NCBI RefSeq assembly: GCF_009908285.1
Contig: NZ_JAAARM010000001.1
Span: forward strand, 62,001-126,000
Reading direction: 5' to 3'
DNA from: Pseudomonas sp. Fl4BN1
GTDB lineage: Bacteria; Pseudomonadota; Gammaproteobacteria; Pseudomonadales; Pseudomonadaceae
Length of the DNA: 64,000 nucleotides
In this document: positions 55,755-64,000 of the stretch, in pieces
How the letters are laid out: each line of letters starts with the position of its first letter
Numbering within the stretch: position 1 is the stretch's first letter
Notes under the pieces: model-generated
Database searches by the model: none
Seen by the model: the letters and a program-made list of their open reading frames with translations, nothing else
Told to the model about the DNA's origin: nothing
Made by a program: the position numbers and the translations under genes

Positions 55755-56371
55755 GTAGGAGCTGGCTTGCCAGCGAAGGCGCCCCCGAGGGCGATACAGG
55801 ACTTGCGGGCCTCTTCGCCGGCAAGCCGGCTCCTACGGAAGAAGGTGTACGGCGGCCTGCTGTAGGAGCTGGCTTGCCAGCGAAGGCGTCCCCGAGAGCG
55901 ATGCAGGACTTGCGGGCCTCTTCGCCGGCAAGCCGGCTCCTACGGAAGAAGGTGTACGGCGGCCTGTTGTAGGAGCTGGCTTGCCAGCGAAGGCGTCCCC
56001 GAGGGCGATACAGAACCCGCGGGCCTCTTCGCCGGCAAGCCGGCTCCTACGGAAGAAGGTGCACGGCGGCCTGTTGTAGGAGCTGGCTTGCCAGCGAAGG
56101 CGTCCCCGAGGGCGATGCAGGACTTGCGGGCCTCTTCGCCGGCAAGCCGGCTCCTACGGAAGAAGGTGTACGGCGGCCTGCTGTAGGAGCTGGCTTGCCA
56201 GCGAAGGCGTCCCCGAGGGCGATGCAGGACTTGCGGGCCTCTTCGCCGGCAAGCCGGCTCCTACGGAAGAAGGTGTACGGTGGCCTGCTGTAGGAGCTGG
56301 CTTGCCAGCGAAGGCGTCCCTGAGGGTGATTCAGGACCCGCGGGCCTCTTCGCCGGCAAGCCGGCTCCCAC
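55755..56371. repeat. REP doublet array F, 6 tandem units
   Basis: Units start at 55755, 55862, 55969, 56076, 56183 and 56290, each 107 bp. The spacer GGAAGAAGGTGTACGGCGGC is private to this array. The last right arm is slightly degraded (GGCTCCCACG). Beyond it 56372-56619 contains the BetI-type operator and the betT leader. Confidence 0.97.
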
Positions 56372-56499
56372 GGGCGAGAGGCCGGTTCCGAGCAGGGGCG
56401 GGCTGAACGATTCCGTCCGACATCCGTCATACCCTTCCTTGAGCTAGCGTACGAGAGGTACCGCTGAGCCTTGCAATTAGTCCTGAGCCCCTATCCATG

Positions 56500-56527
56500 T
56501 TTAACTTGAACGCTCGTTCAAGTTAAA
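56500..56527. promoter_or_regulatory. BetI-type operator upstream of betT
   Basis: 13-bp arms TTTAACTTGAACG and CGTTCAAGTTAAA separated by CT form a 28-bp near-perfect palindrome. The core TTGAACGctCGTTCAA fits the choline-responsive BetI operator. It is 93 bp before the betT ATG. Confidence 0.75.
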
Positions 56528-56619
56528 CCGGTGGTTCGCTGCCCGCTCACAACAGGAGGCTTGCCTTTGCTGAGTCCGTACATTTCAGCCATGTTTCATC
56601 CCTTCGAGGTGCACCCTGC

Positions 56620-58620
56620 ATGAGTGCGCCATCCAGCTCCGCGAATAGCCTTATTCGCATGAACCCGCCGGTGTTCTACTTCGCCGCGAGCTTTATCCTG
56701 ATCTTCGGCCTGGTGGTGATTTCCATGCCGGAACAGGCCGGCGCCTGGCTCCTGGCGGCGCAAAACTGGGCGGCCAACACGGTCGGCTGGTACTACATGC
56801 TGGCGATGACCCTGTACCTGGTCTTCGTGGTGGTCACCGCCTTGTCCGGCTACGGCAAGATCAAGCTCGGTGCCGACCACGACGAACCCGAGTTCAGTTA
56901 CCTGTCCTGGGCCGGCATGCTGTTTGCTGCCGGGATCAGCATCACGCTGTTCTTCTTCTGTGTTTCCGAACCTTTGACCCACATGCTGCAACCGCCCCAG
57001 GGCGAGGCCGGTACCGCCGAGGCGGCGCGCCAGGGCATGCAGTTGCTGTTCCTGCACTGGGGCCTGCACGGTTGGGGTGTTTTCGCTTTCGTCGGCATGG
57101 CCCTGGCGTACTTCGCCTACCGGCATAACCTGCCGCTGGCCCTGCGCTCGGCGCTGTATCCACTGATCGGCAAGCGCATCAATGGCCCCATCGGCTACGC
57201 GGTGGATGGCTTCGGCATCATCGCTACGGTGTTCGGTCTCGGTGCCGACATGGGTTTTGGCGTGCTGCACCTCAACTCCGGCCTCGACTACCTGTTCGGC
57301 ATTGCCCACACGCAGTGGATCCAGGTCGGGTTGATCACCCTGATGATGGGCGCGGCGATCCTGGTCGCAATCGCCGGAGTCGACAAGGGCGTGCGGGTGA
57401 TGTCCGACATCAACATGTTGCTGGCAGTGGCGCTGCTGCTGTTCGTGCTGTTCGCCGGCCCCACCCAGCACCTGCTCAATACCTTGATCCAGAACCTCGG
57501 GGATTACCTGGGGGCCTTGCCGGTCAAGAGCTTTGATGTCTACGCCTACAACAAACCCAGCGACTGGCTGGGTGGCTGGACGGTGTTCTACTGGGCCTGG
57601 TGGATCGCCTGGTCGCCGTTCGTGGGCTTGTTCATCGCGCGGATTTCCCGTGGCCGGACCATCCGCGAGTTCGTCTTCGGCGTGCTCCTGATTCCGCTGG
57701 GTTTCACCCTGGCGTGGATGTCGATCTTCGGTAACAGCGCCATCGACCAGGTGCTCAACCACGGCATGAGCGCCCTGGGCATGTCGGCCATCGAAAACCC
57801 GTCGATGACCCTCTATCTGCTGCTGGAAACCTACCCGTGGAGTAAAACCGTCATCGCGGTGACGGTGTTCATCAGCTTCGTGTTCTTCGTCACCTCGGCG
57901 GACTCCGGCACGGTGGTGCTTTCGACCCTCTCGGCCAGGGGCGGCAATGCCGACGAGGACGGGCCGAAATGGCTGCGGGTGTTCTGGGGCGCGATGACCG
58001 CGCTGATCACCAGTGCCTTGCTGTTCGCCGGCAGCATCGATTCGCTGAAGTCGGCGGTGGTCCTGACCTCGTTGCCGTTCTCGCTGATCCTGCTGTTGAT
58101 GATGTGGGGGTTGCACAAGGCGTTCTACCTGGAATCGCAACGACGCATTGCCCAGTTGCATTCCCTGGCACCGGTGGCGCCGTCTCGTCGTGGCAAGGGC
58201 GGCTGGCGCCAGCGCTTGAGCCAGGCAGTGCATTTCCCCTCGCGGGACGAGGTGTATCGCTTCCTTGAGCAGACGGTGCGCCCGGCCATCGAAGAGGTGA
58301 CGGCGGTGTTCGTCGAGAAGGGCTTGAACGTGGTGACCCAGCCGGACCCGGTCAACGACAGCGTCAGCCTGGAGATCGGCCACGGCGATCAGCATCCGTT
58401 CATCTATCAGGTGCAGATGCGGGGTTACTTCACCCCGTCCTTCGCCCGTGGCGGCATGGGCCCGAAAGAGCTGCGCAACCGCCGTTACTACCGAGCCGAG
58501 GTGCATCTGGCTGAGGGCAGTCAGGATTACGATCTGATGGGCTACACCAAGGAGCAGATCATCAACGACATCCTCGACCAGTACGAACGCCATATGCAGT
58601 TCCTGCACTTGGTGCGCTGA
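56620..58620 (+). CDS. betT: Choline/betaine transporter BetT (BCCT family)
   Basis: 666 residues, 12 membrane helices. The BCCT signature is GADMGFGVLHLNSGLDYLF region and WTVFYWAWWIAWSPFVGLF, with the tryptophan-rich substrate site. A cytoplasmic C-terminal tail of about 140 residues (from LHKAFYLESQRRI) is typical of the long, osmotically regulated BetT proteins. It imports choline or a related quaternary amine by proton or sodium coupling. The upstream BetI-type palindrome supports choline control, though betIBA is not in this window. Confidence 0.92.
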   Translation: MSAPSSSANSLIRMNPPVFYFAASFILIFGLVVISMPEQAGAWLLAAQNWAANTVGWYYMLAMTLYLVFVVVTALSGYGKIKLGADHDEPEFSYLSWAGMLFAAGISITLFFFCVSEPLTHMLQPPQGEAGTAEAARQGMQLLFLHWGLHGWGVFAFVGMALAYFAYRHNLPLALRSALYPLIGKRINGPIGYAVDGFGIIATVFGLGADMGFGVLHLNSGLDYLFGIAHTQWIQVGLITLMMGAAILVAIAGVDKGVRVMSDINMLLAVALLLFVLFAGPTQHLLNTLIQNLGDYLGALPVKSFDVYAYNKPSDWLGGWTVFYWAWWIAWSPFVGLFIARISRGRTIREFVFGVLLIPLGFTLAWMSIFGNSAIDQVLNHGMSALGMSAIENPSMTLYLLLETYPWSKTVIAVTVFISFVFFVTSADSGTVVLSTLSARGGNADEDGPKWLRVFWGAMTALITSALLFAGSIDSLKSAVVLTSLPFSLILLLMMWGLHKAFYLESQRRIAQLHSLAPVAPSRRGKGGWRQRLSQAVHFPSRDEVYRFLEQTVRPAIEEVTAVFVEKGLNVVTQPDPVNDSVSLEIGHGDQHPFIYQVQMRGYFTPSFARGGMGPKELRNRRYYRAEVHLAEGSQDYDLMGYTKEQIINDILDQYERHMQFLHLVR

Positions 58621-58629
58621 GCCAGCCGC

Positions 58630-58887
58630 TCAAGCCTTGGTGAGCACCAAGTAGCACACCAGGGCCAGCACCGGCACGGCAAACACCAGGCTGCCGACCG
58701 CCAGCTCCTCACGCAGGGGCTGGTGGGCGGTGACCATGCCCACCGCACCGTTGATCACCGTCAGCGCCAGCCACAGCCCGATAAAGCCGTAGCTCAGGGC
58801 CTGGCGCCCGAAACCCAGGCGTTCGCCGATAAACAACACCAGGGCCAGCAGGATCAGGCCGAAGGTGATGATGATGGTGGTATGCAT
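58630..58887 (-). CDS. Small three-helix membrane protein
   Basis: 85 residues: helices at about 3-22 (TIIITFGLILLALVLFIGER), 28-48 and 60-80. Ends YLVLTKA. GGGGAGT precedes the ATG at 58887. It is convergent with betT, separated by 9 bp. No known family that I can name. Confidence 0.75.
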   Translation of the reverse strand: MHTTIIITFGLILLALVLFIGERLGFGRQALSYGFIGLWLALTVINGAVGMVTAHQPLREELAVGSLVFAVPVLALVCYLVLTKA

Positions 58888-58939
58888 GATGGGCACTCCC
58901 CGAGAGCCGGTTTGCCGGCGCATGTAACGAGCATAGGCG

Positions 58940-59239
58940 TCAAACCGCCCCGCCATTGGCCAGCAGGACCTGGCCGTTGACCCAGGCCGCCGCCGGGCTT
59001 GCCAGGAAGGCGATGATGCTGGCGATATCCTCTGGTTGTCCCAGGCGTTCCGGGGTCGGCATCCTGGCAAAGTTGTGGATCTGCTCCTCACTCCTGCCCT
59101 GCAGGAACAGCTCGGTGGCCACCGGTCCCGGCGCCACGGCTTGGCTGTCACGGGCCAGCTGGCGGGCAATCACCGTGCCGCTGCCTCGGGAGGCTCCGGT
59201 GACGATGGCGACTTTTGCCGTTTGAGTGATCGTGGTGAG
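58940..59239 (-). pseudogene. Remnant of a short-chain dehydrogenase (SDR) with internal deletion
   Basis: About 99 residues remain of a usual 245. The N-terminal cofactor motif VAIVTGASRGSG and the helix TVIARQLARDS are directly joined to the C-terminal segment AVAPGPVATELFLQG ... LGQPEDIASIIAFLASP. The middle, including the catalytic Tyr-x-x-x-Lys, is deleted in frame. No start codon precedes the first recognisable residues (LTTITQTAKV). Upstream is a degraded REP at about 59300-59363. Confidence 0.85.
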
Positions 59240-59411
59240 CGCCCTTCTACTGAGGATAAATGGCGTGCAGTTGGGCAAGGAACTCTGATCGTTCCTGGTC
59301 CGTAGGGGCCGGCTTGCCGGGGGGCATTCTTGAGAGCGCCTTCGCTGGCAGGCCCGCGTCTGTAGTGACCCTGCGGGTGTCTCTTTTGCAGCATGAAACA
59401 AGGAGTCATCC

Positions 59412-60318
59412 ATGTTTCGTACCACTCGCCAGATCAAGCTCGGCGCCTTTCTCATGGCCACCGATCACCACGTTGCCGCTTAGCGCCATCCGCATGTACC
59501 GGCCCAGGCAGGACTGGACTTTGCGGTCTATAAAGAACTGGCACAAGTCGCCGAGGCTGCTCGTTGCGACGCACTGTTTGTCGCTGACAGTCTGGCGGCC
59601 GCTACTGGCCCCATCGCCAGCCACATGGCCCGGTCTGATTACTTCGCGCCCATGACTTTGCTCTCTGCACTGGCGGCTGTGAGCGAGCGGATAGGGCTTA
59701 TTGCCACTGCCACTGCGAACTATAACGTACCGTGCCATGTGGTACGTAAATTCGCGTAATTGGACCCTTTTCTGCTGGGGGAGCCGGGTGGAATCTGGTG
59801 ACTTCCGACAATGCTGCCGAGGCGCGGAATTTTGCTCGCGACGAGTATTTCGGACATGCCGAACGTTATCGTCGGGCCCGGGAGTTCTATCCGGTGGTCG
59901 CCGGGCTTTGGGACAGCTGGCAGGACGATGCCTTTGTTCGGAACAAGGCCGGTGGCGAGTACTACACCCAAAATAAGCCGTATTTGCTGGGGAATTCCGG
60001 GGGACTCTTCCGGGTCAAAGGGCCATTAAGCGTTGCTCGGCCACCTCAGGGTCATCCGGTGACCGTCCAGGCTGGCTCTTCGGAGAGCGGGCGCGACCTC
60101 ACGGCGCACATGGCTGAAGTGGTGTTCACCGCGCAGTCTTTCCTGGCCAGTGCCCAAGATTTTTATGCTGACCTAAAAGGGCGCCTCGGGCAGTACGGAT
60201 GTAGTACGAAATTTTTGAAAAACATGTCCGGGGTGTTCGTAGTGGTCGGCGATAGCGAAAGTCAGTCCCGGGAGAAATTCGAATCCTTCCAGGAGCTGGT
60301 GGAACCTGAAGTGGGCGC
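59412..60318 (+). pseudogene. Broken FMN-dependent monooxygenase (NtaA/DszA family)
   Basis: Starts with AAGGAGTCATCC before ATG, then MFRTTRQIKLGAFLMATDHH. A TAG stop interrupts it at 59481, a TAA at 59757, and a frameshift at about 59765 restores homology in the next frame (SAGGAGWNLVTSDNAAEARN-like, then HAERYRRAREFYPVVAGLWD). Later landmarks VQAGSSESGRDL and GVFVVVGDSESQSREKFESF persist. Homology stops at LVEPEVG, where a degraded REP begins, so the C-terminal quarter is missing. It is a relative of the intact gene at 46514-47869. Confidence 0.9.
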
Positions 60319-60323
60319 GGGCT

Positions 60324-60409
60324 TGTGTGGGTGCTGGCTTGTCAGTGAAGGCGCCCGCTATGGTGCGGCAAGGCTCGAAGGCCTCTGCGCCGACAAGCCG
60401 GCTTCTGCA
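60324..60409. repeat. Degenerate REP doublet inside the broken monooxygenase
   Basis: TGTGGGTGCTGGCTTGTCAG and GCGCCGACAAGCCGGCTTCT are mutated versions of the two standard arms. Confidence 0.75.
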
Positions 60410-60492
60410 TGAATGTTTCTGCGAGCCAGGGCGGCCATGTGCAGGTGCCAACGTTGTGTGTTTCAGAGAGACCCTAACCAAGAGAGGATCCG

Positions 60493-61530
60493 ATGACTTA
60501 TATAGCTGCCGAAAATCGCTATGACGCCATGCCCTATCGTCGTGTCGGTCGCAGTGGCCTGGTGCTGCCGGCATTGTCCCTGGGGCTTTGGCACAACTTC
60601 GGCGACAGCACGCCGATTGATACCCAGCGCGCTTTGCTGCGCACGGCCTTCGACTTGGGGATCAATCACTTCGACCTGGCCAATAACTATGGCCCGCCCT
60701 ATGGCAGTGCTGAGATCAATTTCGGCCGTCTGTTGCGTGAGGACTTCAAGTCGTATCGCGACGAGCTGATCATTTCCAGCAAGGCCGGTTGGGACATGTG
60801 GCCCGGGCCTTATGGCCAGGGCGGGGGCTCGCGCAAGTATGTGCTGGCCAGCCTGGATCAGAGCCTACAGCGCCTGGGCCTGGATTATGTGGATATCTTC
60901 TATTCCCACCGTTTCGACCCCGATACGCCGCTGGAGGAAACCGCTAGCGCCCTGGCCAGTGCGGTGCAGCAGGGCAAGGCGTTGTACATCGGCATTTCTT
61001 CCTACTCGGGGCTCAAGACCCGGGAGATTGCCGGATTGCTCAAGGAGTGGAAGGTGCCGCTGCTGATTCATCAGCCGGCCTACAACATGCTCAACCGCTG
61101 GATCGAGAAGGACTTGCTGGACACCACCGAGGCGTTGGGTGCCGGGGTGATCGCCTTTACCCCGCTGGCCCAGGGCTTGCTCACCGATAAGTACCTCAAT
61201 GGCATTCCCAAGGATGCGCGGGTCAATCGTCCTGGTGGCGGATCGCTGCAGGCCGCGCATTTGTCCGAGGCCAATATCGCCCATGTGCGCGCCCTCAATG
61301 AGATCGCCAGGAATCGTGGCCAGAGCCTGGCGCAGTTGGCCCTGGCCTGGACCCTGCGGGATCCGCGAGTGACCTCGGCGTTGATTGGCGCGAGCCGGCC
61401 GGAGCAGATCATCGAGAACGTCGGTGCGTTGCAGAACCTGAGGTTCAGCGTGGAAGAGCTGGTGCAAATCGATCATTTCGCCAAAGAAGGGCAGATCAAT
61501 CTCTGGGAAAAACCCTCGATGGCAGAGTAA
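60493..61530 (+). CDS. Aldo/keto reductase, YghZ/MgrA-like
   Basis: 345 residues. MPYRRVGRSGLVLPALSLGLWHNFG start (in part), catalytic tetrad residues in HFDLANNYGPPYGSAEINFG (Asp and Tyr), IISSKAGWDMWPGPYG (Lys) and FYSHRFDPDTPLEETA (His). The family includes E. coli YghZ, which reduces L-glyceraldehyde 3-phosphate, and potassium-channel beta-like proteins. GAGAGG precedes the ATG. It lies after the broken monooxygenase and may be the last intact gene of a former operon. Confidence 0.9.
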   Translation: MTYIAAENRYDAMPYRRVGRSGLVLPALSLGLWHNFGDSTPIDTQRALLRTAFDLGINHFDLANNYGPPYGSAEINFGRLLREDFKSYRDELIISSKAGWDMWPGPYGQGGGSRKYVLASLDQSLQRLGLDYVDIFYSHRFDPDTPLEETASALASAVQQGKALYIGISSYSGLKTREIAGLLKEWKVPLLIHQPAYNMLNRWIEKDLLDTTEALGAGVIAFTPLAQGLLTDKYLNGIPKDARVNRPGGGSLQAAHLSEANIAHVRALNEIARNRGQSLAQLALAWTLRDPRVTSALIGASRPEQIIENVGALQNLRFSVEELVQIDHFAKEGQINLWEKPSMAE

Positions 61531-61553
61531 GGGCGTTGAGCCGTTCAGCCATT

Positions 61554-61585
61554 AAAAAACCCCCTGCAAAGTGAGGTGCAGGGGG
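61554..61585 (-). terminator. Intrinsic terminator for the emrA-like gene
   Basis: On the minus strand CCCCCTGCA pairs with TGCAGGGGG around a short loop and is followed by TTTTTT (complement of 61554-61559). Confidence 0.9.
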
Positions 61586-61634
61586 AGGGGGCCGCCTGGA
61601 GCAAGAGCGGCGGAAGGAGCGGTTGCTGATCCAG

Positions 61635-62840
61635 CTATTTCGTCGTGACGGATGTGTTGGCGCTGACCTTTAATGCGGGGTTGCGTGGGGTGCTGGCAAG
61701 GGTGCGCTCCTCTGAGTCATCGAGGTGGACTTTCGCGGTTACCGAGAGGCCTGGCCGCAGGCGTTCAAGGCCCGGTTGGTCGGCATCGAAGCGAATGCGT
61801 ACCGGAACCCGTTGCACGATCTTGGTGAAGTTGCCGGTGCCCGGTTCGAAGGGCAGGAGGGCAAAGGTCGAGCCCGAGCCTGGCGCCAAACTTTCCACGG
61901 TGCCGACAATGCTGACACCCGGCAGCGCATCGATCTTGATCCGGGTCGTTTGGCCGGGATACATGTGTTGGGTCTGGGTTTCCTTGAAGTTGGCCAGTAC
62001 ATACAGGTCGTGCAGCGGCACCAGGGTCAGCAGGCGTGAGCCCGGTTGCACGTAATCCCCCACCTGAATCTGCCGATTGCCAACGGTGCCGTCCATCGGC
62101 GCATAGATCGTGGCGTGACGCAGGTCTTGCTGAGCCAGCTCCAGCCTGGCCTTGGCGGTCACCACCTTGGCCTTGGCTATTTGCAGTTGTGCCTGCAGGC
62201 GCTGGCGTTGGGCAGACGTCACGGCCTGGTCGTTTTCCGCGACTTGCAACATGGCTTGGGCATAGGCGTGACCTTGTTCCGCAGAGATCGCCTGGGTGCT
62301 GTATTTCTCGACCTCGTTACGCGCTACGGCACCGGTGGTGACCAGAGTATCGAAGCGATTGCGCTCGGCCCCGGCGCGCTTGGATTCCGCCTGGGTGGTG
62401 CGAATCGAAGTGCGCGCCGCCAGCACTCTGGCACTGGCCAGGTGCTGTTCTGCATCCTGAATCGTCAAGGCTGCTTCAGCCAGGGCGACCTGGGCCTGGT
62501 TGTCGGCCAGATCGCCTTCGGCCAGGGCGACTCGGCTGTCGAACTCTTCGCTGTTGATGCGTACCAGTGGTTGCCCGGCGGTGACGGTCTGGTGGTCCTT
62601 GACCAGGACCTCGGTGACCAGGCCATGTACCCGTGGCGCGACGGAAGTGGCGTCGGCGGCGATATAGGCATCGTCCGTGGCCTCGGTTAACGGCGTCATC
62701 AGCACCCAGCCCACCCCGACGGCCACCAGTGTCAACGCGATTGCGCCAGCGATCAGCGGGCGTTTGGAGCGTCTACGCGGCTTTTCCGGCTCTTGAGCGG
62801 CTTGCAGGATGGCGTTTTGAGTCTGGGTGCTCTGCTCCAT
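61635..62840 (-). CDS. emrA: HlyD/EmrA-type membrane fusion protein
   Basis: 401 residues. Short cytoplasmic N-terminus with basic RRRSKR, one membrane helix (LIAGAIALTLVAVGVGWVLM), then a periplasmic arm: lipoyl half TSVAPRVHGLVTEVLVKDHQ, a long coiled-coil (about 95-215) and YAPMDGTVGNRQIQVGDYVQ. GGAGC precedes the ATG. It would link an inner-membrane DHA2 pump, encoded divergently, to an outer channel. Symbol by family. Confidence 0.88.
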   Translation of the reverse strand: MEQSTQTQNAILQAAQEPEKPRRRSKRPLIAGAIALTLVAVGVGWVLMTPLTEATDDAYIAADATSVAPRVHGLVTEVLVKDHQTVTAGQPLVRINSEEFDSRVALAEGDLADNQAQVALAEAALTIQDAEQHLASARVLAARTSIRTTQAESKRAGAERNRFDTLVTTGAVARNEVEKYSTQAISAEQGHAYAQAMLQVAENDQAVTSAQRQRLQAQLQIAKAKVVTAKARLELAQQDLRHATIYAPMDGTVGNRQIQVGDYVQPGSRLLTLVPLHDLYVLANFKETQTQHMYPGQTTRIKIDALPGVSIVGTVESLAPGSGSTFALLPFEPGTGNFTKIVQRVPVRIRFDADQPGLERLRPGLSVTAKVHLDDSEERTLASTPRNPALKVSANTSVTTK

Positions 62841-62863
62841 GTTGATGCTCCGTGCGGTTTTGA

Positions 62864-62897
62864 ATTACGATCATAATATTAATATGTCGGTCGCAAT
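62864..62897. promoter_or_regulatory. Imperfect palindrome between emrA and emrB genes
   Basis: Arms ATTACGA...ATATT and AATAT...TCGCAAT are mirrored around the centre 62880/62881 (core AATATTAATATG). It lies within the 77-bp divergent gap and could bind a TetR or MarR regulator controlling both genes. Confidence 0.5.
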
Positions 62898-62917
62898 ACT
62901 ACAGGGAAGTACCTACC

Positions 62918-64000
62918 GTGACGACAAGCGCATCTGACCTCCCTGACGTGGGCGCCCAGCCTGCTCAGCAGTCCACTCGACGAAAATTTCTGGTCTTCAC
63001 GATCATGGCTTTCGGCATGTTCATGGCCTTGATCGATATCCAGATCGTTGCAGCTTCGCTCAATGATGTGCAGGCCGGACTCAGTGCCGGTCCCGATGAA
63101 GTGAGTTGGGTGCAGACCGCCTATCTGATCGCCGAACTGATCATGATTCCTTTCTCGGCCTTCCTCGCCCAGGCGATTTCCACTCGCTGGCTGTTCTCCG
63201 CCAGCGCGGCGTTTTTTACCTTGTTCAGTATTGGCTGCGGCATGGCCTGGAACATTGAGTCGATGATTGTGCTGCGGGCGCTGCAGGGCTTTGCCGGTGG
63301 AGCCATGGTGCCCACGGTGTTTGCCGTGGGCTTCGTCCTGTTCGAAGGCAAGCAGCGGGCGATGGTTCCAGCCATTCTCGGGATGACGGCGGTACTGGCG
63401 CCGACCCTGGGGCCCACGGTGGGCGGGCTGGTGACCTTCTACCTGGACTGGCGCTGGATCTTTTTCATCAACGTGCTGCCTGGGTTGCTGATCTGCATTG
63501 GCGCTGCGCTGCTGATCGATGTGGATCGTCCCGACCTGTCCATGCTGCGGCGTATCGACTGGTTGCACTTTGCGGCCATGGCATTGGCGCTGGGATGTTT
63601 CGAATACGTGCTGGAAGAGGGACCGCGCAAGGACTGGTTCAGTGATGACGGCATTCTCATCGCGGCCTGGGTTTCCATCGTCTCCTTTGGTTTGTTTATC
63701 GAGCGCTCGCTGTATTCGAACAATCCGATTGTGTCGTTGGTGCCGTTTCGCAATCGGACCTTTTCCATCGCCTGCCTGCTGAACCTGGTGATCGGTTTCG
63801 GCCTGTACTCATCGACTTATCTGGTGCCGGTATTCCTCGGGCGAGTACGCGACTTCAACAGCCTGGAAATCGGTACCACCGTGTTTGTCGTGGGTATCGG
63901 GCAGTTGGTCAGTACGATCATTGCGGCGCGGGCTTCGGAGAAAGTTGATCGACGCCTGATCATTTCGGTGGGCTTCCTGGGGTTGGCGTTGAGCTTGTGG
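62918..64000 (+). CDS. emrB: DHA2-family multidrug MFS transporter, EmrB-type (cut by window end)
   Basis: 361 codons open to the window edge. GTG start at 62918 with AGGGAAG upstream. DHA2 (14-helix) marks: FGMFMALIDIQIVAASLNDV (in part), DEVSWVQTAYLIAELIMIPF, LRALQGFAGGAMVPTVFAVG and the proline-glycine motif VLAPTLGPTVGG. It works with an EmrA-like adaptor, encoded divergently rather than in the usual tandem order. The remaining roughly 150 residues lie outside. Confidence 0.9.
   Translation, partial: MTTSASDLPDVGAQPAQQSTRRKFLVFTIMAFGMFMALIDIQIVAASLNDVQAGLSAGPDEVSWVQTAYLIAELIMIPFSAFLAQAISTRWLFSASAAFFTLFSIGCGMAWNIESMIVLRALQGFAGGAMVPTVFAVGFVLFEGKQRAMVPAILGMTAVLAPTLGPTVGGLVTFYLDWRWIFFINVLPGLLICIGAALLIDVDRPDLSMLRRIDWLHFAAMALALGCFEYVLEEGPRKDWFSDDGILIAAWVSIVSFGLFIERSLYSNNPIVSLVPFRNRTFSIACLLNLVIGFGLYSSTYLVPVFLGRVRDFNSLEIGTTVFVVGIGQLVSTIIAARASEKVDRRLIISVGFLGLALSLW

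Noticed and set aside
56596-58608. 670-codon open frame on the minus strand
   Set aside because: Antisense to betT; composition typical of a third-position GC shadow.

Overview
The window reads as chromosome of a Pseudomonas of the P. fluorescens lineage (inference). DNA is GC-rich with densely packed genes. It is full of the REP/REPIN palindromes typical of that group (GTAGGAGCTGGCTTGCCAGC paired with GCCGGCAAGCCGGCTCCTAC). Several blocks match loci I know from P. aeruginosa and P. putida: atsRBC-atsA, atsK with a sulfate-ester TonB receptor, tonB-exbB-exbD, triABC, metNIQ, sfnB and betT. I see no tRNA, rRNA, CRISPR array, prophage or transposase.

Layout. 0-1.6 kb: truncated AraC regulator divergent from an AlkB/desaturase-type membrane enzyme. 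1.7-16.6 kb: sulfate-ester locus with arylsulfatase AtsA, ABC importer AtsRBC (fused double permease), dioxygenase AtsK, a second formylglycine-type sulfatase, two paralogous LysR regulators, a SftP-like TonB receptor and an arylsulfotransferase-family protein. 16.6-22 kb: small-gene islet with an SMI1/KNR4 protein and overlapping partner, a lipoprotein, an HTH/DUF2975 pair, hipBA and a possible DUF6392 gene, plus dispersed repeats. 21.9-25.8 kb: LysR / ankyrin - deaminase - CynX-like MFS unit and a small beta-rich protein that resembles avidins. 26.2-28.2 kb: tonB-exbB-exbD.

28.5-35.6 kb: small serine hydrolase, an AAA-only degenerate sigma-54 activator, an orphan MetQ-like binding protein, a polar amino acid (probably sulfur amino acid) ABC operon and a newly noted 35-codon reading frame. 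36-43 kb: RecF-like ATPase, triABC-type RND pump with two adaptors, SAM methyltransferase. 43.8-55.7 kb: second sulfur locus with MetQNI, a DszA/NtaA-type flavin monooxygenase, two tandem SfnB oxidoreductases, TcyJLN cystine importer, D-cysteine desulfhydrase and serine acetyltransferase. 56.5-64 kb: BetT behind a BetI-type operator, a decayed stretch with two pseudogenes, an aldo/keto reductase, and divergent EmrA/EmrB-type genes, the last cut by the window end.

Taken together, about 25 genes form a sulfur-scavenging system: uptake of sulfate esters, sulfonate/methionine-like compounds and cystine; oxidative or hydrolytic release of sulfur; and assimilation into cysteine. Several of these units share a TATTCC-centred AT-rich promoter motif that may be a CysB-type site. 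The intergenic regions have been inflated by REP doublet arrays (4 to 8 copies, about 107 bp period), each array carrying its own private spacer.
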